A stretch of 9,071 nt of DNA from NCBI GenBank assembly GCA_026389635.1, contig JAPLHM010000225.1:1-9071 (forward strand), given 5' to 3'. The position numbers and the translations under genes were made by a program. A model generated the notes under the pieces. It saw only the letters and a list, made by a program, of their open reading frames with translations. It was not told where the DNA came from and ran no database searches. This DNA is from Chloroflexota bacterium (GTDB lineage Bacteria > Chloroflexota > Dehalococcoidia > GIF9 > UBA5629). Below, piece by piece: positions 1 through 5,869 of this stretch; the first letter of the stretch is position 1; each line of letters begins with the position of its first letter.

Positions 1-308
1 GCGTGAAGGGGGGCAGCGAGAATGGGGGCAGCATGAAGATGGAAGAACCCCAGCCCTCGGTTTTCCGCACAGTTATCAGCGGGAAGGTGGTCAATACGGG
101 CGAGGTGCCGATACGCACCCGTGACATCGAGGTCTGGATAAAGATCACGGTGGCAGGCAAAGCCGGGACCAGTGAAGTCAGGGCCGAACTCGATCCTACC
201 CCCGATATCCTCAATCCCCTTTGCGAGACCGGGTTCCGCGCCGTTGTCCCCAACAGGACTGACCCAAAGTATACCGTCACGTCTAAAATAACCGTTCAAC
301 AGGATTGA
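1..308 (+). CDS. C-terminal part of an unrecognised beta-rich protein (partial)
   Basis: The reading frame is open from the left edge to a TGA at 306-308, so this is probably the 3' end of a longer gene. It could instead start inside the window at GTG 3, ATG 33 or ATG 39, none of which has a convincing ribosome binding site. The visible protein opens with a Gly/Ser/Asn-rich stretch that looks like a linker. It is followed by about 85 residues with alternating hydrophobic positions and a 'GKVVNTGEVPIRTRDIEVWI' segment. That pattern is reminiscent of small extracytoplasmic beta-sandwich domains such as FxLYD, but the resemblance is too weak for a family call. There is one cysteine and no membrane segment in the visible part. 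The gene converges on the signal peptidase gene with 15 bases between the stop codons. Function unknown. Confidence 0.45.
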   Translation, partial: VKGGSENGGSMKMEEPQPSVFRTVISGKVVNTGEVPIRTRDIEVWIKITVAGKAGTSEVRAELDPTPDILNPLCETGFRAVVPNRTDPKYTVTSKITVQQD

Positions 309-323
309 GCCGCCTGCCGGGCA

Positions 324-953
324 TCAGGATCGGTTGCTGCGTGAAGCGTCCACCACCATAACGATGACCAGCGTACCTACGATCAGGATGAACACGGGTA
401 TCATCACCAGGCGGATATCGGGATACTCCGCCGTCCAGTAGCGGAACCAGACTTTGCCTATGATATCTTCCTTCGGCACCAGCCAGCCGGTATGAGAATC
501 GTTGCTGGAATTGCGGTTGTCCCCCAGGACGAAATACTGGCCCTCCGGTACTACCATCTCCGGCATAAAGTAATTGGGCGCCGCGTTGATATAAGGTTCC
601 ACCAGTATACCGCCGTTTACAAGGACCGCCTTGTTCTTTATCTCAACTATGTCTCCCGGTACAGCAATAACCCGCTTGATGTAGCGTTTGATGAGGGGGT
701 CTGACTGTTGTGTATAAAACAGATCAAAGACGGGCTTTATGCTACCTTGTGCATAAAACACTATCACGTCCTTTAGCTTCGGCTGGTCATCAAAGGAATA
801 TGATAGCTTATTAACGATAACGAGGTCACCCTCCTTATAAGTGGGAAGCATCGATACATTGTAAACCTGAAAACTCTTGATGGAGATCTGCAGGCCGATG
901 AAGATGATGACCGCGATGAGCAGCGTGAATATGAACTCTCTTAATACCTTCAA
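324..953 (-). CDS. lepB: Signal peptidase I
   Basis: Membrane-bound serine protease (family S26) that removes signal peptides from exported proteins at the outer face of the cytoplasmic membrane. The 209-residue protein has an N-terminal membrane segment (about residues 8-24). The catalytic serine is in SMLPT (Ser34), the catalytic lysine in YIKRVIAVPGD (Lys93), and the conserved box GDNRNSSNDS is at 143-152. These define the Ser/Lys dyad family. Two features differ from a minimal Gram-positive-type enzyme: about 20 extra residues (roughly 68-88) before the lysine box, and a second strongly hydrophobic stretch near the C terminus (about 182-202) followed by a short basic tail, suggesting a second membrane anchor. 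The chosen start is TTG at 951-953. Only a weak GGGA lies upstream, so the start is less certain than the identity. The gene is divergent from the SIMPL lipoprotein gene. Confidence 0.95.
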   Translation of the reverse strand: MKVLREFIFTLLIAVIIFIGLQISIKSFQVYNVSMLPTYKEGDLVIVNKLSYSFDDQPKLKDVIVFYAQGSIKPVFDLFYTQQSDPLIKRYIKRVIAVPGDIVEIKNKAVLVNGGILVEPYINAAPNYFMPEMVVPEGQYFVLGDNRNSSNDSHTGWLVPKEDIIGKVWFRYWTAEYPDIRLVMIPVFILIVGTLVIVMVVDASRSNRS

Positions 954-982
954 TTGGGGGTTCCCGGCATTTGATTTGGATA

Positions 983-1012
983 ATTATATGCTATAAGCTA
1001 TGTTTGTGCTAA
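983..1012 (-). promoter_or_regulatory. lepB: Candidate promoter for the signal peptidase gene
   Basis: Read on the minus strand, a perfect TATAAT (-10, plus coordinates 983-988) is preceded, after 18 bases, by TTAGCA (-35, 1007-1012; 4 of 6 matches to TTGACA). Transcription would start about 20-25 bases before the TTG start codon. The -35 overlaps the left arm of the inverted repeat at 1011-1052, so a protein bound there could control it. The -10 is strong; the -35 is weak. Confidence 0.45.
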
Positions 1013-1052
1013 TAGAATAAACCTTTGTCATGCGCATTACGTTTATTCTATT
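1011..1052. repeat. Perfect 12-base inverted repeat in the divergent promoter region
   Basis: The arm AATAGAATAAAC at 1011-1022 is exactly repeated in reverse complement as GTTTATTCTATT at 1041-1052, with 18 bases between. Inside the spacer sits an 8-base palindrome, ATGCGCAT (1030-1037), centred two bases off the centre of the large repeat. The element lies between two divergent genes and touches the candidate -35 of the signal peptidase gene. It has no T run and no GC-rich stem, so it does not look like a terminator. An operator for a dimeric regulator is the simplest reading; an RNA hairpin in a leader is an alternative. Confidence 0.6.
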
Positions 1053-1094
1053 TGATTCTGTATTACGGCAGAACATAAATAACAATATATATTC

Positions 1095-1101
1095 AGGAGG
1101 T
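1095..1101 (+). promoter_or_regulatory. Shine-Dalgarno site that fixes the TTG start of the SIMPL gene
   Basis: AGGAGGT ends 10 bases before TTG at 1112. There is no ATG or GTG at a workable distance. The protein starting at this TTG begins directly with a basic n-region and lipoprotein signal, which supports the choice. Confidence 0.8.
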
Positions 1102-1111
1102 ACTTAGTAAA

Positions 1112-1903
1112 TTGAAGAAAACGGTGATCATCTTAGCAGGTATCTTAGTAGTCTCACTGTTCCTGGTGGGATGCGCCCCGGCGCCGGCCACGGTTTACCA
1201 GCCGGCCTCGCCAGCGCAATCTGTAGTCTCTGGTTCCACCGGCATTATAGTCAGCCAGCAAAGCTTGGGCCTGTGGGTGGACGGGCTGGGCAAAACAACT
1301 GGAACACCCGACGTGGTGCTGCTGACACTCGGTGTTGAATCGCAGCAGAAAACGGTGGCGGTGGCACAGAAACTGGCGTCCGAAGCCATGAACGCTGTAA
1401 TACAGGTGCTGAAGGGCAATGGTATCGCTGATAAGGATATTCAGACCAGCCAGTTCAACATCCAGCAGGTCACCCGCTGGGACGACAAGCAGAGCACATA
1501 CATAGTGGACGGCTACAAGGTGTCCAACATGGTAACTGCCAAGATCAGGGATATTGCCAGGGCGGGACCCATCATAGATGCGGCCGCCACTGCAGGAGGC
1601 GACCTTACCAGGGTAAACGGCATAGGCTTCACTGTTGATGACCCCACCCCATATTACAAGATTGCCCGTGAAAAGGCAGTCCAGTACGCTATGGAGAAGG
1701 CAAAACAGATCGCCCAGGTATCCGGTATCAGGCTGGGCAAGGTAATCTATATATCCGAAGGCGCCAATTATGCACCGGTCGTGCGTGAGAATTACGCCAT
1801 GAAATTCTCCGCCATGGATGCGGCGGCGCCTGTCCCCACGCCCATTAGCCCAGGGGAACTGGAGTTCCAGCTGACCGTCCAAATGGTCTACGAAATAAAT
1901 TAA
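1112..1903 (+). CDS. SIMPL-domain (DUF541) lipoprotein
   Basis: Predicted cell-surface lipoprotein of 263 residues with one SIMPL domain (DUF541, the family of E. coli YggE and the mammalian IRAK1-interacting SIMPL). The bacterial members are periplasmic or envelope proteins of poorly defined function, some linked to oxidative stress. MKK plus a hydrophobic core leads to the lipobox LVGC, with lipidation expected at Cys21. A Pro/Ala/Ser-rich linker runs to about residue 50. The domain follows: a VVLLTLGVES strand, a helix rich in Ala, the DIQTSQFNIQ segment, GYKVSNMVTAKIRDI, GGDLTRVNGIGFTVDDP, a long AREKAVQYAMEKAKQIA helix, LGKVIYISEG, and the closing PISPGELEFQLTVQMVYEI strand. All are typical of the family. 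The start is TTG, supported by a strong AGGAGGT. The 33-base gap to ribD allows cotranscription, but a functional link to riboflavin synthesis is not evident. Confidence 0.9.
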   Translation: MKKTVIILAGILVVSLFLVGCAPAPATVYQPASPAQSVVSGSTGIIVSQQSLGLWVDGLGKTTGTPDVVLLTLGVESQQKTVAVAQKLASEAMNAVIQVLKGNGIADKDIQTSQFNIQQVTRWDDKQSTYIVDGYKVSNMVTAKIRDIARAGPIIDAAATAGGDLTRVNGIGFTVDDPTPYYKIAREKAVQYAMEKAKQIAQVSGIRLGKVIYISEGANYAPVVRENYAMKFSAMDAAAPVPTPISPGELEFQLTVQMVYEIN

Positions 1904-1936
1904 AGTGGTTTAAAAATACAGGGTATTACTTTAAAT

Positions 1937-3040
1937 ATGCTCAGCCGGCCCCTTGATTTCATGGCGTATGCCCTTTCCCTTGCCGAGTTGGCGCTGGGTT
2001 ACACCAGCCCCAACCCGGCGGTGGGGGCTGTGATCGAAAGGGACGGTCTGGTGGTTGGCTTGGGGCACACCCAGCAACCCGGGCTGGAGCATGCCGAGAT
2101 CATGGCGCTTAACCAGGCCGGTGAGATGGCCCGGGGGGCTACATTATATGTGACTCTGGAGCCGTGTTGCCATCACGGCAGGACCCCTCCCTGCACAGAG
2201 TCGATCATCAGCGCCGGTATCTCAGAGGTCAATATCGCCGTGGCCGACCCCAATCCGCTGGTTTCAGGCAAGGGCATAGAGTGCCTCAAGGCCGCCGGCA
2301 TCAAGACGATAATCGGGGAGTATGATCAGAAAGCCAGGGAGATCAACGAAGGCTATTTCAAATATATAAAAACGGGCATTCCTTTTGTCATCGCCAAGTT
2401 TGCCATGAGCTTAGATGGTAAGATAGCCACCAGGACGGGCGACTCCAAATGGATAACCAGCGAGGAGGCGCGTAACTATGCGCACGGGCAAAGGCACAGC
2501 GTTGACGCCATCATGGTCGGCGCCGGGACCATAATTACCGACGATCCCCGGCTGACCGCTCGCGGGTACAGCGGCAGGGGTGGACGTGCCAGGCTGCAGC
2601 CGCTCAGGGTGATAGTGGATGGCAAGGGGCGCGTCCCGGACACGGCCAGGGTGTTCTCCGAGCCGGGAAAAACGCTGGTGGCGGTGGTGGATGGACTGGT
2701 CAACGTGGAAAAACTCAAGACGGAGCGGGAGGGCGCGGAGTATATTGTGATCAGGTCGGACAACGGACTGATCGATATCGCCGAACTCCTGAAAACGCTC
2801 GGCCAGAGGCAGATTACCACGGTCATGATAGAGGGCGGCAGCAGACTCTTAGGTTATGTGTTTGACCATCACCTGGTGGATAAGGTGCTTGCTTTCGTCG
2901 CGCCCATTATAATAGGTGGTGAAGACGCCAGGACCGCGGTCAGCGGCAGGGGCGTGGAGAAGGTCAAGGATGCTCTGCAACTGAAAGATATTAAGATAGA
3001 GAAATTTGATAACGAATTCTTAATCAGCGGGTATACCTGA
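1937..3040 (+). CDS. ribD: Bifunctional riboflavin deaminase/reductase RibD
   Basis: Catalyses the second and third steps of riboflavin synthesis: deamination of the pyrimidine product of GTP cyclohydrolase II, then NADPH-dependent reduction of its ribose side chain. The N-terminal deaminase domain (about 1-145) carries the zinc site HAE (His52, Glu54) and PCCHHGRTPPC (Cys77 and Cys86), plus the TSPNPAVGAVI signature at 23-33. The C-terminal reductase domain (about 150-367) shows AKFAMSLDGKIA (153-164), GAGTIITDDPRLTAR (195-209) and the EGG nucleotide-binding turn (299-301). The length of 367 residues is normal for the fused enzyme. ATG at 1937 is chosen because the protein then starts just before the usual LDFMAYAL helix. 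ATG at 1961 is possible but would cut that helix. No clear Shine-Dalgarno precedes either. It is the first gene of the rib cluster. Confidence 0.97.
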   Translation: MLSRPLDFMAYALSLAELALGYTSPNPAVGAVIERDGLVVGLGHTQQPGLEHAEIMALNQAGEMARGATLYVTLEPCCHHGRTPPCTESIISAGISEVNIAVADPNPLVSGKGIECLKAAGIKTIIGEYDQKAREINEGYFKYIKTGIPFVIAKFAMSLDGKIATRTGDSKWITSEEARNYAHGQRHSVDAIMVGAGTIITDDPRLTARGYSGRGGRARLQPLRVIVDGKGRVPDTARVFSEPGKTLVAVVDGLVNVEKLKTEREGAEYIVIRSDNGLIDIAELLKTLGQRQITTVMIEGGSRLLGYVFDHHLVDKVLAFVAPIIIGGEDARTAVSGRGVEKVKDALQLKDIKIEKFDNEFLISGYT

Positions 3041-3048
3041 AGATAACT

Positions 3049-3681
3049 ATGTTTACTGGCATTATCGAGGAGATCGGTTCGGTACAGCAGCTCAGCGCCA
3101 AAGGCCTGGCCGTGCAGGCTAAGGACGTTCTGGCCGGCACGGGCATGGGAGACAGCATCTCTGTAAACGGCGCGTGCCTCACGGTTATAGATATGGCTAA
3201 ATCAGGTTTCACGGTGGAGATAATGCCCGAGACTAAGAGGCTGACCAATATCGGGGATTTGCACGTGGGGGACAGTGTAAACCTGGAACGCGCTCTGCCG
3301 GCGCAGGGCCGCCTGGGCGGGCATTTTGTGCAGGGGCACGTGGATGCTGTGGGCAAGGTGCTGTCGCTCCAGCCCGACGGTGAGGCCGTAATACTGAGTA
3401 TCAAAGCCCCCGAGGATGTACTAAAATACCTGGTGAAAAAGTGCTTTGTCGCCGTCAACGGCGTCAGCCTGACGGTCACTGAATGCAGCGCGTCACAGTT
3501 TTCAGTATCCCTCGTATCTTACACAAGGCTAAAGACTAACCTGGGCACACTGAAGCAGGGAAACAAGGTCAACCTGGAGATTGACATAATCGCCAAATAT
3601 ATAGAGAAATTTTACCACCCGGGCAAGCAAGAGGGTATAATCAGTCTATTGGATCAGTATGATTATCTAAAAGCGAGGTAA
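3049..3681 (+). CDS. ribE: Riboflavin synthase, alpha chain
   Basis: Dismutates two molecules of 6,7-dimethyl-8-ribityllumazine to riboflavin and the pyrimidine substrate that RibH reuses. The 210-residue protein begins with the diagnostic MFTGIIEEIG. It consists of two similar lumazine-binding barrels (about 1-95 and 96-190). The first has VNGACLTV (39-46), with the expected cysteine at 43. The second has GGHFVQGHVDA at the domain junction (90-100) and VNGVSLTV (136-143). The C-terminal helix (about 185-210), used for trimer formation in characterised homologues, is present. It starts 8 bases after ribD, with only a weak GAAG upstream, so translational coupling to ribD is likely. The name ribE follows the Bacillus/Dehalococcoidia habit; the E. 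coli counterpart is called ribC. Confidence 0.97.
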   Translation: MFTGIIEEIGSVQQLSAKGLAVQAKDVLAGTGMGDSISVNGACLTVIDMAKSGFTVEIMPETKRLTNIGDLHVGDSVNLERALPAQGRLGGHFVQGHVDAVGKVLSLQPDGEAVILSIKAPEDVLKYLVKKCFVAVNGVSLTVTECSASQFSVSLVSYTRLKTNLGTLKQGNKVNLEIDIIAKYIEKFYHPGKQEGIISLLDQYDYLKAR

Positions 3682-3686
3682 ACCTA

Positions 3687-4892
3687 ATGTCACTGTCACC
3701 CATCCCCGAGATTATTGAAGATATCTCTGCCGGCAAGTTCGTCATCATAGTTGACGATGAAAACCGTGAGAATGAAGGCGACCTTGCCATAGCGGCGGAG
3801 AAGGTCACCCCCCAATTAATCAATTTTATGGCTACCCACGCCCGCGGGCTGATCTGTATGCCCATCATAGGCAAGCGTCTGGATGATCTTGAGATCCCGC
3901 CCATGGTGCAGGAGAACACATCGAAATTCACCACGGCTTTTGCCGTGTCCATCGAGGCAAAAAACAAGACCACCAGCGGCATCTCGGCATTCGACAGGTC
4001 CATAACGGTGAAGGCGGTGCTGGACCCCAGGACGCAGGCAGAGGACATCGCACGGCCGGGCCATATGTTCCCCCTCAGGGCCAGGGAGGGCGGCGTGCTG
4101 GTGCGCGCGGGGCACACCGAGGCCGTAGTTGACCTGTCCAGGATGGCCGGGCTTTACCCGTCGGGCGTTATCTGCGAGATACTCAACGAAGATGGCTCCA
4201 TGGCCAGGCTGCCGCAACTGGAGATACTGGCGGAAAAATACGGCATTAAGATAGTCAGCATAGCCGACCTGATAACCTACAGGAGGAAGTACGAGAGACT
4301 GGTCCAGAAGGTGGCCGAGGCCAAATTCCCCACCAGGTACGGTGATTTTACTATCATGGCATATAAGAGCACCGTCGATACCGATGAGCATGTGGCGCTG
4401 GTGATGGGGGACGTGACTGACAGCAAGTCCATTCTCGTCCGCGTTCACAGCGAATGCGTGACGGGTGACGTCTTCGGCAGCCTGCGCTGCGATTGCGGCG
4501 AGCAGGTGCAGATGGCCATGAACATGATAGCCGGGGAGGGCAGAGGCGTCTTCCTTTACATGAGGCAGGAGGGCCGTGGTATCGGACTGCATAATAAGTT
4601 AAAGGCCTATGAACTGCAGGACAGGGGAATGGATACCGTAGAGGCCAATATTGCCCTGGGTTTTGAGGCTGATTTGAGGGACTACGGCATCGGCGCCCAG
4701 ATCCTGGCCGACCTGGGATTGCACGATATACGCCTGCTGACCAACAACCCCAAGAAGATAATCGGGCTGGAAAGCTACGGGCTGAAGGTCGTGGAAAGCA
4801 TCCGGCTGATAGCCGCGCCCACCGAATACAACAAGAGTTACCTGAAAACCAAGCAGGAGAAGCTGGAGCACCTGCTAACCATCGATGATTAG
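3687..4892 (+). CDS. ribBA: Bifunctional DHBP synthase / GTP cyclohydrolase II
   Basis: Supplies both precursors of riboflavin. The N-terminal domain (about 5-200) makes 3,4-dihydroxy-2-butanone 4-phosphate from ribulose 5-phosphate. It shows the acidic metal-binding loop DDENRENEG (23-31), HARGLICMP (51-59), GHMFPLRAREGG (125-136) and GHTEAVVDL (142-150). The C-terminal domain (about 203-401) opens the GTP ring. It shows SECVTGDVFGSLRCDCGEQ, with zinc ligands Cys257, Cys268 and Cys270, then RQEGRGIGL (293-301) and TNNPKK (352-357). Both active sites look intact, and 401 residues is the usual fusion length. Its ribosome binding site (GAGGT) lies within the last codons of ribE, and only 5 bases separate the genes. 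Confidence 0.98.
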   Translation: MSLSPIPEIIEDISAGKFVIIVDDENRENEGDLAIAAEKVTPQLINFMATHARGLICMPIIGKRLDDLEIPPMVQENTSKFTTAFAVSIEAKNKTTSGISAFDRSITVKAVLDPRTQAEDIARPGHMFPLRAREGGVLVRAGHTEAVVDLSRMAGLYPSGVICEILNEDGSMARLPQLEILAEKYGIKIVSIADLITYRRKYERLVQKVAEAKFPTRYGDFTIMAYKSTVDTDEHVALVMGDVTDSKSILVRVHSECVTGDVFGSLRCDCGEQVQMAMNMIAGEGRGVFLYMRQEGRGIGLHNKLKAYELQDRGMDTVEANIALGFEADLRDYGIGAQILADLGLHDIRLLTNNPKKIIGLESYGLKVVESIRLIAAPTEYNKSYLKTKQEKLEHLLTIDD

Positions 4893-4921
4893 CACGCGGG
4901 AAATAACCGAGGAGGTCTCAG

Positions 4922-5392
4922 ATGTCTAAGAATTACCAGGGTATGCTGGCAGGCAAAGGTCTTAAATTTGGTATCGTGATCGCACGCTTCAACGAGATAA
5001 TAACGGGCAGGCTGCTGGAGGGCGCCCGGGACTCCTTGCTCAGGCACGGTGTCAGTGAGCAGGATATCGATATCGCCTGGACACCCGGCAGTATGGAGAT
5101 ACCGCTGGCCGCCAAGAAGATGAGCGAAACAGGGAAATACAATGCCATCATCTGCCTTGGATGCGTGATAAGAGGTGGCACCCCCCATTTTGAATACGTG
5201 GCCTCGGAAGTTAACCGCGGTATTTCACGGCTCAGCCTTGACAGCGGGATACCGGTCATCCAGGGAATTATCACTGCGGACAACATGGAGCAGGCCATAG
5301 ATAGGGCCGGCGCTAAGGAAGGCAACAGGGGCTTCACCGCCGCCAATAGCGCGATCGAGATGGCGAACCTGATCAAGAGCTTCGGCTCTTAG
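4922..5392 (+). CDS. ribH: 6,7-dimethyl-8-ribityllumazine synthase
   Basis: Condenses the RibD pathway product (after dephosphorylation) with dihydroxybutanone phosphate to give lumazine, the substrate of RibE. Motifs in order: ARFNE (21-25), WTPGSMEIP (53-61), the phosphate-binding and catalytic segment LGCVIRGGTPHFEYV (79-93) with the active-site His89, GIITADNMEQAIDRAG (115-130) and NRGFTAANSAIEMANLI. The 156-residue length is normal for this icosahedron-forming family. The position after RGG is commonly acidic or Ser in homologues and is Gly here, which should be tolerated. A strong AGGAGGT lies 5 bases before the ATG, the best such site in the cluster, fitting high output of this subunit. 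The gene converges on the next gene, with 4 bases between the stop codons. Confidence 0.98.
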   Translation: MSKNYQGMLAGKGLKFGIVIARFNEIITGRLLEGARDSLLRHGVSEQDIDIAWTPGSMEIPLAAKKMSETGKYNAIICLGCVIRGGTPHFEYVASEVNRGISRLSLDSGIPVIQGIITADNMEQAIDRAGAKEGNRGFTAANSAIEMANLIKSFGS

Positions 5393-5398
5393 GGTTTT
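5375..5398 (+). terminator. Probable intrinsic terminator of the rib operon
   Basis: AAGAGC (5375-5380) and GCTCTT (5385-5390) form a perfect 6-bp stem around TTCG, giving the unusually stable C(UUCG)G tetraloop. A TTTT run follows at 5395-5398. The stem is made from the last codons of ribH, and the T run reaches the stop region of the convergent gene. The stem is short and the T run begins 4 bases after it, so termination strength is uncertain. On the minus strand no T run follows, so it would serve only the rib operon. Confidence 0.55.
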
Positions 5399-5651
5399 AA
5401 TCCACTATCCTGTAGACTTTGTCCCCGTGCCGTACCCTGTCTGACACCTTGATCCCAATGGCATCGCCCGCTTTGGCGACAGGCACACTCTGGTTGTGTA
5501 TCTGCATGGAACTGACCAGCACCTCCATGTCGGTGGTATGGCCCTTGATGTGAATTTTGTCGCCGACCTTGAGTTCACCGGTCAGTTCAATTGCCGCCAC
5601 CACGGGCCGGGCAAAGAAATCCACTATCAGGCCAATCTCTACTTCTGCCAC
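5397..5651 (-). CDS. Stand-alone EF-Tu domain-2-like beta-barrel protein
   Basis: A complete 84-residue protein resembling domain 2 of translational GTPases (EF-Tu/EF-G/IF2), with no GTPase domain attached. Motifs: IELTGELKVGDKIHIKGHTTD (21-41), SSMQIHNQSVPVAKAGDAIGIKV (47-69) and a final HGDKVYRI (75-82). These match the 'G.l..GD.i.i.g', 'SMQi' and 'A..Gd.vGi.v' pattern of that barrel. Comparable small proteins in bacteria and archaea are annotated as translation elongation factor-like. The C-terminal barrel of U32 peptidases is also similar, and a binding role in tRNA or ribosome metabolism is only inferred. The start is GTG at 5649-5651, fixed by GGAGGT six bases upstream. The gene has its own promoter and is not part of the rib transcript. 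Confidence 0.78.
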   Translation of the reverse strand: MAEVEIGLIVDFFARPVVAAIELTGELKVGDKIHIKGHTTDMEVLVSSMQIHNQSVPVAKAGDAIGIKVSDRVRHGDKVYRIVD

Positions 5652-5657
5652 GGTTGC

Positions 5658-5663
5658 ACCTCC
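5658..5663 (-). promoter_or_regulatory. Shine-Dalgarno site fixing the GTG start of the EF-Tu-like gene
   Basis: On the minus strand GGAGGT ends 6 bases before the GTG start codon. No ATG lies at a suitable distance, so this decides the start. Confidence 0.75.
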
Positions 5664-5695
5664 GTTTTCAACTCACTCCTCTTAATTGTGCTTTC

Positions 5696-5724
5696 AGTAT
5701 ATTTGCACAGGGCCGATAAATCAA
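5696..5724 (-). promoter_or_regulatory. Promoter of the EF-Tu-like gene
   Basis: Read on the minus strand: TTGATT (-35, plus 5719-5724), exactly 17 bases, then TATACT (-10, plus 5696-5701; 5 of 6 matches to TATAAT). Transcription would start near 5689, about 38 bases before the GTG start. The spacing and the -10 are good; the -35 matches 4 of 6 positions. Confidence 0.6.
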
Positions 5725-5758
5725 GGTTTCCTGCCCCTGCGGCGGCGCGTTTGAATAT

Positions 5759-5788
5759 TTGACAGTAGCTGTGATATTGGGCTAAATT
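5759..5788 (+). promoter_or_regulatory. Candidate promoter for the NEW3-ABC operon
   Basis: A perfect TTGACA (5759-5764) is followed after 18 bases by TAAATT (5783-5788; 4 of 6 matches to TATAAT) inside an AT-rich stretch. A short GGGC/GCCC dyad (5779-5782 and 5793-5796) flanks the -10. The predicted leader is about 75 bases to the ATG at 5870. It shares the intergenic region with the divergent promoter at 5696-5724; the two -35 boxes are 34 bases apart. Confidence 0.5.
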
Positions 5789-5869
5789 ATATGCCCGTCC
5801 CATGGTTCACACCCCGCGGCCATGTTCCGGTTACAAAAGTAGTGCTCTTATGATGATGGAGGTTTTATT

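Noticed and set aside
306..330. Possible bidirectional terminator between the convergent first gene and lepB
   Set aside because: Only a 4-base pairing (CCTG/CAGG) is visible and there is no T run on either strand.
1154..1882. Long open frame (242 codons) on the minus strand opposite the SIMPL gene
   Set aside because: Its translation is rich in Cys, His and Gly with no recognisable domain, and it lies fully antisense to a clear lipoprotein gene. It is a by-product of the codon composition of the real gene.
1900..1934. Terminator after the SIMPL gene
   Set aside because: The 7-bp stem is AT-rich with a 21-base loop and no T run follows. It is more likely part of a shared SIMPL-ribD transcript, so it is discussed only as a leader hairpin.
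3816..4592. Long open frame (258 codons) on the minus strand opposite ribBA
   Set aside because: It is antisense to the two intact enzyme domains of ribBA, has a low-complexity His/Gln/Gly-rich translation, and no ribosome binding site.
5750..5823. tRNA-like 3' end (GGTTCACACCCC ... GGCCA) ahead of the NEW3 gene
   Set aside because: The conserved A58 of the T loop is C, the T arm and acceptor stem do not pair, and no D arm or anticodon arm can be drawn. The match is coincidental.
5800..5824. CATGG/CCATG inverted repeat with nested CCGCGG in the NEW3 leader
   Set aside because: The arms are 5 bases with a 14-base loop, within what is expected by chance in GC-rich leader sequence.
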